Source: Flavobacterium saliperosum
GTDB taxonomy: Bacteria > Bacteroidota > Bacteroidia > Flavobacteriales > Flavobacteriaceae
Direction of reading: 5' to 3'
Length of the DNA: 64,000 nucleotides
Assembly: GCF_900100625.1 (NCBI RefSeq)
Contig: NZ_FMTY01000008.1
Location: 57,034-121,033, forward strand
Notes under the pieces: generated by a model
What the model saw: only the letters and a program-made list of their open reading frames with translations
What the model was told of the DNA's origin: nothing
Databases searched by the model: none
Made by a program: the position numbers and the translations under genes
Part shown: positions 57,901 through 64,000 of the stretch, in pieces
Layout of the letters: each line of letters starts with the position of its first letter
Position numbering within the stretch: the stretch's first letter is position 1

Positions 57901-58090
57901 GAGCTTGATCCCGCTATCCACTGTATCTTTTTTGCTGTCATGTTCGGTGAATTATCGGTACAGCAAAAAAGGATGCCGTTCCACACGAGCGAAGCGAACT
58001 GACGAAGTAATCGGGGCTAAGGCATTCGGAAACTTCAGGTTCGCTTGCGTTCTTTGCGACCCGAGAAAAGGTCGAACAGACGAAGTAAAA

Positions 58091-58115
58091 AACCTTTGCG
58101 AACTTTGCGGTTAAA
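58091..58115 (-). repeat. Dispersed CGCAAAG-type repeat, minus orientation
   Basis: CTTTGCGGTTAAA at 58103-58115 is the exact reverse complement of TTTAACCGCAAAG at 61421-61433; a second CTTTGCGAA word lies just before it (58094). The 241-base gap 57901-58141 is GC-richer than other gaps here and contains no gene, only this and TTCGCTTGCGTTCTTTGCG-like words. Confidence 0.6.
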
Positions 58116-58141
58116 TAGTACATTTACAAAAAAACAGTTTT

Positions 58142-59581
58142 ATGGTATTGAGCAGATTTTGGTTGGTGATTTTTATTTCCTCGATTGCTTTTGTGGTCAT
58201 CGGTTTGTTTACCGGTAACAGTTATTCCATCGATTATGTGTTGAACGGAAAAAAAGACGAACCCATCCTGATCTCCGAAAAATACCTGAACGAAGTTCCG
58301 ACTTTCATCAAAGACAGCATTGAAAAAGCGCCGGAGAACACCATCGTCATCAATACCATCGATACCAATCCGGATACCACCTATGTTTACAAAAACCAAA
58401 CGGTAAAGATTTTCAGTGGGGTACAAAAATCGGATGGTTTGTTGCCCACGTGTAAAAGTACCTTACTTGATCTGATTCTTCCGCTGATTGCTTATTTGGC
58501 TTTTTTCTGTGGGTTAATGGAGCTTTTGATTATCTCCGGGGCTTCCGGAAAATTAGCAAAAGTACTAAGCCCCGTGTTTGTAAAAGTGTTTCCGAGTATT
58601 CCGAAAAACCATCCGTCTATTTCTTATATGACGTTGAATTTTGCCGCTAATTTCCTGGGATTGGATTCTGCTGCCACGCCATTTGGGTTAAAAGCCATGG
58701 AAAGTTTACAGGAAATCAATCCCGAAAAAGACAAAGCCAGTGATGCGCAGATTATGTTTATGTGTCTGCATGCTTCGGGGCTCACTTTAATTGCCACTTC
58801 CATTATTGGGTATCGGGCTGCTGCGGGTGCCACCAACCCAGCCGACGTGATGCTCCCTTGTATCATCACTTCCTTTATCGGTACGATTGCCGCTTTTCTG
58901 ATTGTGGGCGCGAAACAACGAATCAATTTCAAGAGCGCTTCTTTGGTAGCCGTACTAATGGCATTAATTGCCGGAATCATTGGCTTGCTGATGTATGTGA
59001 ACCATTTGGATCTGATCGGTAAAAACTATTTCACTTCCAATCTTTCCGCGTTAATATTAGTGGGAATTATCGCTTTTACTTTGATTTTTTCCTTCCGAAA
59101 GGAAAAGCAGTTTACTGAGGCAAACACCACTGTTTTTGAAGCCTTTGTAACAGGGGCCAATAATGGAATTAAAACCGGGGTTACTATTTTTCCTTATGTT
59201 TTGGGAATGTTAGTGGCCATTTCGTTATTCCGAAACAGCGGTTTATTTGAAATTATCAGCAATTGGATAGCGTTCATTTTCTCCAATATGGGCGTAAGCA
59301 AAGAAATCACCGATGCGTTACCGGTAGCCTTGCTTCGTCCTTTCAGTTCTGCGGGATCACGAGGGTTTTTGATTGATTCGATGAATACTTTTGGAGCCGA
59401 TTCCATGACCGGACGATTAAGCAGTATTTTCCAATGCAGTGCCGAAAGTACGTTTTACGTCATTGCCGTTTACTTCGGCTCGGTTAATATAAAAAATACC
59501 CGTTACGCTTTAGGAACGATGCTTTTGGTGGATGTGATTTGTGTGATTACGGCGATTTTCGTGGCGAGCTGGTTTTTTTAA
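58142..59581 (+). CDS. Fused SpmA/SpmB-like nucleoside recognition (Gate) protein
   Basis: 479 residues, about ten membrane helices in two Gate domains. The first half holds LILPLIAYLAFFCGLMELLI and NFAANFLGLDSAATPFGLKA with MESLQEINP; the second half holds NNGIKTGVTIFPYVLGMLVA and VALLRPFSSAGSRGFLIDSM, characteristic of SpmB. In spore formers SpmA and SpmB are separate; in Bacteroidetes they occur fused and have no sporulation role. The residues 34-90 before the first helix group form an extra extracytoplasmic part. Transport substrate unknown. Confidence 0.9.
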   Translation: MVLSRFWLVIFISSIAFVVIGLFTGNSYSIDYVLNGKKDEPILISEKYLNEVPTFIKDSIEKAPENTIVINTIDTNPDTTYVYKNQTVKIFSGVQKSDGLLPTCKSTLLDLILPLIAYLAFFCGLMELLIISGASGKLAKVLSPVFVKVFPSIPKNHPSISYMTLNFAANFLGLDSAATPFGLKAMESLQEINPEKDKASDAQIMFMCLHASGLTLIATSIIGYRAAAGATNPADVMLPCIITSFIGTIAAFLIVGAKQRINFKSASLVAVLMALIAGIIGLLMYVNHLDLIGKNYFTSNLSALILVGIIAFTLIFSFRKEKQFTEANTTVFEAFVTGANNGIKTGVTIFPYVLGMLVAISLFRNSGLFEIISNWIAFIFSNMGVSKEITDALPVALLRPFSSAGSRGFLIDSMNTFGADSMTGRLSSIFQCSAESTFYVIAVYFGSVNIKNTRYALGTMLLVDVICVITAIFVASWFF

Positions 59582-59622
59582 AAAAAGATGATTTATCTAT
59601 CCTAGAATAACAATATCAAAAC

Positions 59623-59751
59623 ATGGAAACATTAATAGAGGATTTCTCGATAGGACTTTTTCTTTGGCAGTTTTTCATATTTGTCGTTTTAACAACATTC
59701 TGTTATATCGTTTTTAAAATGATTATGAAATTCTTACGTAAGAAAACCTAG
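59623..59751 (+). CDS. Small single-helix membrane protein resembling the AtpF N-terminus
   Basis: 42 residues. The start METLIEDFSIGLFLWQFFIF and the following VVLTTFCYIVFKMIMKFLR form one membrane helix with a basic C-terminal tail (KFLRKKT). The beginning, with its D-F-S-x-G-L-F-x-W-Q-x-x-I-F pattern, is strikingly like the N-terminal membrane anchor of F0 ATP synthase subunit b of Flavobacteria. Here no stalk domain follows. The coding potential is supported by a clean start and stop between two plus-strand genes, but it could be spurious. Confidence 0.6.
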   Translation: METLIEDFSIGLFLWQFFIFVVLTTFCYIVFKMIMKFLRKKT

Positions 59752-59816
59752 TCTTCCAAAATCATTTCTCATTCGCCCAATATTCCTTATATTTACGCTC
59801 CTAAAATTACTATTAC

Positions 59817-61418
59817 ATGGACTTTATATACCAAGACCCGTATCCGATTACAAAAGACGATACCCAATACCGAAAAATCACTTCCGACTACGTTAAAGTG
59901 GAAAAATTGGGCGACCGCGAAATCTTAACGGTAGACCCGAAAGGTTTGGAGTTATTAGCCGAAGAAGCCATGAGCGATGTGTCCTTCATGTTGCGTTCTT
60001 CGCATTTGCAAAAACTGAGAAATATTATCGAAGATCCCGAAGCGACCGACAACGACCGTTTCGTAGCCTATAACTTATTGCAAAATGCTGTGGTGGCGGT
60101 AGAAGGACAATTGCCTTCGTGTCAGGATACCGGAACCGCAATTGTGATGGCGAAAAAAGGAGAAAACGTGTATACCGGAGCCGATGATGGTGAAGCGCTT
60201 TCGAAAGGAATTTTCAACACCTACCAAAAGAGAAACTTACGCTATTCTCAAATTGTTCCGATTTCGATGTTTGAAGAAAAGAACTCCGGTTCCAATCTTC
60301 CGGCACAAATTGATATTTACGCTAAAAAAGGTGCTTCCTATGAGTTCCTGTTTTTAGCCAAAGGAGGCGGTTCGGCCAACAAAACCTTCTTATACCAAAA
60401 GACAAAATCATTGCTGAACGAGAAATCCCTGGATGAATTCGTTCGTGAGCGCATTATGGATTTGGGCACTTCGGCTTGTCCTCCATATCACTTAGCAATC
60501 GTTATTGGTGGCACTTCCGCGGAAGCGAATTTGGCGGCCGTTAAAAAAGCGTCTGCCGGTTATTTTGACAATTTACCTACCAGCGGAAACATGGCGGGTC
60601 AGGCCTTCCGTGATTTGGAGTGGGAAAAACGCGTACAGCAAATCTGCCAGGAGAGTCACATTGGAGCGCAATTCGGAGGAAAATATTTAACGCATGACGT
60701 TCGTGTGATCCGTTTGCCGCGTCACGCCGCTTCTTGTCCGGTGGGAATGGGTGTTTCCTGTTCGGCCGACCGAAACATCAAAGGAAAAATCACCAAAGAC
60801 GGTATTTTCGTGGAACAATTGGAAGTGAATCCGAAACAGTTCTTGCCGGAAACCGCACCCCATCTGGAAGATCCGGTAGAAATCGACTTGAACCGACCAA
60901 TGGCGGAAGTTTTGGCGGAATTATCCAAATACCCAATCAAAACCCGTTTAAAACTGAACGGAACGTTGATTGTAGCCCGTGATATCGCGCATGCGAAAAT
61001 CAAAGAATTACTGGATGCCGGAAAACCAATGCCGGAATATTTCAAAAATCACCCAATCTATTACGCAGGTCCTGCCAAAACTCCGGAAGGCATGCCATCG
61101 GGAAGTTTCGGACCAACGACTGCGGGACGTATGGACGTGTATGTGGACGAGTTCCAGAAACATGGCGGTAGCATGATTATGCTGGCCAAAGGAAACCGTT
61201 CGAAAGACGTTATGAATGCCTGTAACAAATATGGTGGTTTCTATTTGGGTTCCATCGGTGGTCCTGCCGCGATTTTAGCTAAAGAAAACATCTTATCTGT
61301 TGAAGTGGTTGATTTTGAGGAATTGGGCATGGAAGCCGTTCGTAAAATTACCATCAAAGATTTCCCGGCTTTTATCATTACGGATGACAAAGGGAATGAT
61401 TTCTTTGAAAACCTTTAG
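59817..61418 (+). CDS. Class I fumarate hydratase (iron-sulfur)
   Basis: 533 residues, the fused alpha-beta length of class I fumarases. Cys ligands of the [4Fe-4S] cluster are in [20 protein letters not shown] (C about 102), [14 protein letters not shown] and [15 protein letters not shown]. The C-terminal swivelling domain begins near [20 protein letters not shown] and contains [15 protein letters not shown] and [12 protein letters not shown]. It interconverts fumarate and malate in the TCA cycle. The cluster makes it oxygen-sensitive, so an additional class II fumarase elsewhere would not be surprising. Confidence 0.95.
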   Translation: MDFIYQDPYPITKDDTQYRKITSDYVKVEKLGDREILTVDPKGLELLAEEAMSDVSFMLRSSHLQKLRNIIEDPEATDNDRFVAYNLLQNAVVAVEGQLPSCQDTGTAIVMAKKGENVYTGADDGEALSKGIFNTYQKRNLRYSQIVPISMFEEKNSGSNLPAQIDIYAKKGASYEFLFLAKGGGSANKTFLYQKTKSLLNEKSLDEFVRERIMDLGTSACPPYHLAIVIGGTSAEANLAAVKKASAGYFDNLPTSGNMAGQAFRDLEWEKRVQQICQESHIGAQFGGKYLTHDVRVIRLPRHAASCPVGMGVSCSADRNIKGKITKDGIFVEQLEVNPKQFLPETAPHLEDPVEIDLNRPMAEVLAELSKYPIKTRLKLNGTLIVARDIAHAKIKELLDAGKPMPEYFKNHPIYYAGPAKTPEGMPSGSFGPTTAGRMDVYVDEFQKHGGSMIMLAKGNRSKDVMNACNKYGGFYLGSIGGPAAILAKENILSVEVVDFEELGMEAVRKITIKDFPAFIITDDKGNDFFENL

Positions 61419-61420
61419 TT

Positions 61421-61433
61421 TTTAACCGCAAAG
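61421..61433 (+). repeat. Dispersed CGCAAAG-type repeat, plus orientation
   Basis: TTTAACCGCAAAG immediately after the fumarase stop, with TTCGCAAGGTTCGCAAAG-like words continuing to 61462. It is the inverted partner of 58103-58115. Confidence 0.6.
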
Positions 61434-61473
61434 ACGCAACGTTTTTCGCAAGGTTCGCAAAGTTTAAAAATAC

Positions 61474-61512
61474 AAAGACCGTCTTGTTCAATAAACGAGA
61501 CGGTCTTTTTTT
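61474..61512 (+). terminator. Rho-independent terminator after fumarase
   Basis: Stem AAAGACCGTCT / AGACGGTCTTT (61474-61484 with 61498-61508), extended by TGTT/AACG pairs including one GU, then a T-run. Confidence 0.9.
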
Positions 61513-61529
61513 ATTGCATTGTCATCTGT

Positions 61530-61578
61530 CGAAGGAGGAGTTTTGGAAAGTGATTCAGATGGAGAAATTTCTCCTTCG
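61530..61578. repeat. Inverted repeat of CGAAGGAG words
   Basis: CGAAGGAG (61530-61537) and CTCCTTCG (61571-61578) are exact inverted partners about 33 bases apart. It resembles known flavobacterial intergenic repeats containing TTTCTCCTTCG, followed by CGAAATAACG. No gene. Confidence 0.5.
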
Positions 61579-61596
61579 TCGAAATAACGAAAAAAG

Positions 61597-62763
61597 CTAT
61601 TCCACGTAAAGCACCAATCCTTTCAGATAAGCGCCCTCCGGGTGGTACATATTTACCGGATGATCGGGTCCTTGGGTTAGTTTGTGTAACACTCGGATGT
61701 TTCTTCCGCTTTCGATAGCGGCTGCAGCCACGGTATTGTAAAACAACACATCGTCAATAACCTGTGAGCAGGAAAACGTAAACAAAATTCCTTTTGGCGC
61801 CATCGCTTTCATCCCGGCAATGTTCAAACGTTTGTAGGCTTGAGTTGCGGTGTGCTTGCTTTTGATGCTTTTGGCAAATGCCGGCGGATCCAAAACAATC
61901 AGGTCGTATTGCTGGGTGTGTTCTTTCATGTAGGTAAACACGTCGGAAGCCACAGCTTCGTGATTGCAATCGTCATGGTTCAGTTCCATATTTCTTTCGG
62001 CCAAAGCGACGGCTTTTTCGGAAATATCTACGGAGGTTACCAATTGAGCTCCGGCGCTCATCGCATATACGGAAAAACCTCCGGTGTAGCAGAACGTGTT
62101 CAATACTCTTTTCCCTTTGGCGTAATGCCCCAATAATTTTCTATTGTCTCTCTGATCCAAAAAGAAACCGGTTTTTTGGCCTTCCACCCAGTTTACGGCA
62201 AACAGAATATTGTTCTCTTTCGCAATGATTTCCGGTTTGTCTCCGAACAGGAAAAAATCTCTTCCGGTTTGTGGTAAAGTGCCGCTGCTTTTGCAATAGA
62301 TGGTTTCGCAATAATCGGAAAAATTTGATTTTATGGCTTCGGCGATTTTTTCAATCTCCTGAAAGATTCCGCTGGAATGGGCCTGTAATACCCAGTTTTT
62401 ATCATAATAATCGATAATCAGTCCCGGAATGCCATCCCCTTCCCCGTGAATCAGACGGAAAGCATTGGTTTCCTTTAAATCAAGTAATTTCATGCGTAAT
62501 TCCCACGCGCCTTTTAATCGGTCGGCCCAGAAATTTTCGGTGAAGGCTTCGTCTCCGAAAGTCAGAATACGTACTACAATACTACCTCGGTCACTGAAAT
62601 AACCAGTCGCCAGATGTTTTTTGTTGGAATCGACCACATCCACCATTTCCCCATCGTTCAATTCCTGGCTCACACCATAAACGGCACCACTGAACACCCA
62701 AGGATGACGACGTTGTACTGATTTTTCTTTCCCCGGCTTTAATATTACTTTCGGATAACTCAT
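61597..62763 (-). CDS. Class I rRNA methyltransferase, RlmI/YccW-like
   Basis: 388 residues. The N-terminal PUA domain is LKPGKEKSVQRRHPWVFSGA and following, then an EEHEE-like domain with FRLIHGEGDGIPGLIIDYYD. The Rossmann SAM-binding motif I is VLNTFCYTGGFSVYAMSAGA, and motif IV is DLIVLDPPAFAKSIKSK. RlmI-type enzymes methylate C1962 of 23S rRNA; substrate assignment here is by family. It is a single gene with no operon neighbours on its strand. Confidence 0.93.
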   Translation of the reverse strand: MSYPKVILKPGKEKSVQRRHPWVFSGAVYGVSQELNDGEMVDVVDSNKKHLATGYFSDRGSIVVRILTFGDEAFTENFWADRLKGAWELRMKLLDLKETNAFRLIHGEGDGIPGLIIDYYDKNWVLQAHSSGIFQEIEKIAEAIKSNFSDYCETIYCKSSGTLPQTGRDFFLFGDKPEIIAKENNILFAVNWVEGQKTGFFLDQRDNRKLLGHYAKGKRVLNTFCYTGGFSVYAMSAGAQLVTSVDISEKAVALAERNMELNHDDCNHEAVASDVFTYMKEHTQQYDLIVLDPPAFAKSIKSKHTATQAYKRLNIAGMKAMAPKGILFTFSCSQVIDDVLFYNTVAAAAIESGRNIRVLHKLTQGPDHPVNMYHPEGAYLKGLVLYVE

Positions 62764-62804
62764 TGTTTCAAATTTTTGACAAAATTACCGATTTATTCCA
62801 TAAA

Positions 62805-62830
62805 AAAAGGCAGGATTGCTCCCGCCTTTT
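62805..62830 (-). terminator. Rho-independent terminator
   Basis: Stem AAAAGGCAGGA / TCCCGCCTTTT (62805-62815 with 62820-62830). The single A-C mismatch on the plus strand becomes a GU pair on the minus strand, showing it works for the 62850 gene. Confidence 0.8.
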
Positions 62831-62849
62831 AAATTAATCTCAATCTATA

Positions 62850-64000
62850 TTACTTCTTAACAAATCGCTTAGAAACCGATTTTTGACCGTCATGGCTTTC
62901 AAAAATATAAATTCCACTGGTAAGATCGCTTACGTTGATACTTTCCTGTTGAGTGAATTTCCCTTTTTTGACTTCCTGACCTAAATAATTTACTATTCTA
63001 TACGAAAGCGCTCGACTGTCGGTAGTAGTGATGTTTAAATAGCTGTCTGTTGGATTTGGGTATAAGATTAAATATTCCTCCACCTCGTTGAGAACAAGTG
63101 TAGGTGTCGCTACTGGTACCGAAGTGATGTTAACCGTATAATCTTCCACTTGTCCGTAGGAGAACGCTTCACAGGATGTTGGCACTCCATTGTATTTCAT
63201 GGAAACTCTCATTCTTGTCGCGCCTAAAGTAGCAGTAGCCGGGATGGTGATTGATCCGCTAACGGGAGTTGTGGTAGAAGCCGTTTTGCTCCAAACCAAT
63301 TCGCCCGCATCGGTAAATACCCCGTTTTGGTTGTAGTCAATCCACACGGCATAACCTTCCGGATATACGGAACTTGTCCATGTTGGCGTCACGGTAATCG
63401 TATAGGCTGTTCCGCGACCTGCATTGGTAGATTGAGCCGTGAAGTTCTCATATCCGGCAGTTCCCGCAGAAGTGTTATTGATTGTCCCGAAAACCACTTT
63501 TCCAATACGTTCATCCGCAGTGCTGTTTCCTTGAGATGCACAGTACGATAATGAAGAGGACAGCGTAGTTACGTTCACCGTGTTACTTGCTGCAGAAATG
63601 TTTCCTGCTGCGTCTTTTGCTTTTACCGAGAAGGTATATGCTGTCGCCGCTGTTAAACCTGTAACCGCATAGGAAGTGGTTGTAACGGTGGCTTTTAACG
63701 TTGCGCCTTGATAAACATCGTAGCCTGTTACTCCTACGTTGTCTGTAGCAGCCGTCCAGGATAAATTAGTTGTCGTTTGCGTGGTGCCGGAAGCCGTTAG
63801 GCTGGTTGGCGCTGTTGGTGTCGTAGTGTCTGCTGTTCCGGTAACTAAATTAACCGTATAATCTTCCACCTGTCCATAATCAAAGGCACCGCAAGCAGCA
63901 GGAATGGCGTTGTAACGCATAGAAACACGCATTCTTGTAGAAGTTGCCGTAGCCGTTGCAGAAACAGTAAACGTACCCGAAACCGGAGTAGTAGTTACCG
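62850..64000 (-). CDS. GEVED/fibronectin III surface protein with type IX secretion domain, partial (5' end off the window)
   Basis: The frame is open to the right edge. Reading in the coding direction: the end of one GEVED domain ([20 protein letters not shown], then [10 protein letters not shown]), a fibronectin type III domain ([20 protein letters not shown], then [19 protein letters not shown]), a second complete GEVED domain ([20 protein letters not shown] ... [20 protein letters not shown] ... [10 protein letters not shown]), and a type A sorting domain ([16 protein letters not shown], then VRN-like [17 protein letters not shown] and [10 protein letters not shown]). Such proteins are exported by the type IX system and held at or released from the surface. 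N-terminal enzyme domains may lie beyond the window. Confidence 0.9.
   Translation of the reverse strand, partial: VTTTPVSGTFTVSATATATSTRMRVSMRYNAIPAACGAFDYGQVEDYTVNLVTGTADTTTPTAPTSLTASGTTQTTTNLSWTAATDNVGVTGYDVYQGATLKATVTTTSYAVTGLTAATAYTFSVKAKDAAGNISAASNTVNVTTLSSSLSYCASQGNSTADERIGKVVFGTINNTSAGTAGYENFTAQSTNAGRGTAYTITVTPTWTSSVYPEGYAVWIDYNQNGVFTDAGELVWSKTASTTTPVSGSITIPATATLGATRMRVSMKYNGVPTSCEAFSYGQVEDYTVNITSVPVATPTLVLNEVEEYLILYPNPTDSYLNITTTDSRALSYRIVNYLGQEVKKGKFTQQESINVSDLTSGIYIFESHDGQKSVSKRFVKK

Noticed and set aside
57875..58114. 79-residue plus-strand reading frame after the exonuclease gene
   Set aside because: It starts inside the exonuclease gene and reads through dispersed repeat sequence; the composition is unlike a protein.

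Overview
The window reads as chromosomal DNA of a Flavobacteriaceae bacterium, most likely Flavobacterium or a close relative. The evidence is the family content (YiaA/YiaB protein, bacilliredoxin, acyl-ACP desaturase, FeoA/FeoB, HemJ, type IX secretion C-terminal domains), AT-rich intergenic DNA, almost no Shine-Dalgarno sequences, and repeated TAnnTTTG -7 promoter elements typical of Bacteroidetes. Most of it is ordinary housekeeping sequence. One gene runs off each end: a SpecificRecomb-family membrane protein on the left and a GEVED/fibronectin/type IX secretion protein on the right. I saw no rRNA, tRNA, CRISPR array or insertion sequence.

Layout. 1-5 kb: CYTH protein, RlpA, ACT protein, YraN and an S66 peptidase. 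5-17 kb: a repeat-bearing lipoprotein, metG, a tightly packed HAD/CAT-like/deacetylase operon, a tail-less SSB with an HRDC protein, an acetyltransferase-nitrilase fusion, a YfiT-like protein and a DMT transporter. 17-23 kb: an M13 peptidase and a large secreted beta-propeller protein. 23-31 kb: a metal block with SCO, feoA, feoB, a tiny Cys-rich Feo protein, a DtxR-type regulator with a ZIP transporter and lipoprotein, and a TonB-dependent receptor broken by one in-frame TGA, followed by a thioredoxin-fold protein. 31-38 kb: bacilliredoxin, PlsC and acyl-ACP desaturase, an HD protein, glutamate dehydrogenase and an enoyl-CoA hydratase. 38-54 kb: heme synthesis in two arms. One is hemH-hemJ-sensor kinase-enoyl-CoA hydratase on the minus strand; the other is hemA-hemC-hemD-hemE-hemF-hemB-cytochrome c on the plus strand behind a divergent AraC regulator. 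54-64 kb: an HTH/membrane pair, Ogt, a serine hydrolase, an exonuclease, fused SpmA/SpmB, class I fumarase and an RlmI-like methyltransferase, with several dispersed repeats between them.

The most unusual feature lies between the two heme arms (41.7-47.0 kb). Six small secreted proteins are arranged as two successive three-gene operons, A-B-C then A'-B'-C', with each position matching its counterpart in the other operon. All six share a signal peptide, an N-terminal motif of the VGIGTTNPQQKLHI type followed by STIRIESLN, and a beta-rich body. Each triplet ends in its own terminator. Each is preceded by the same bipartite element, ACGCAACC, exactly 14 bases, then GCATCT, which resembles an alternative (ECF-type) sigma promoter rather than the TAnnTTTG type seen elsewhere. 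This looks like a duplicated three-component surface or envelope system of unknown function, inserted in the heme locus.
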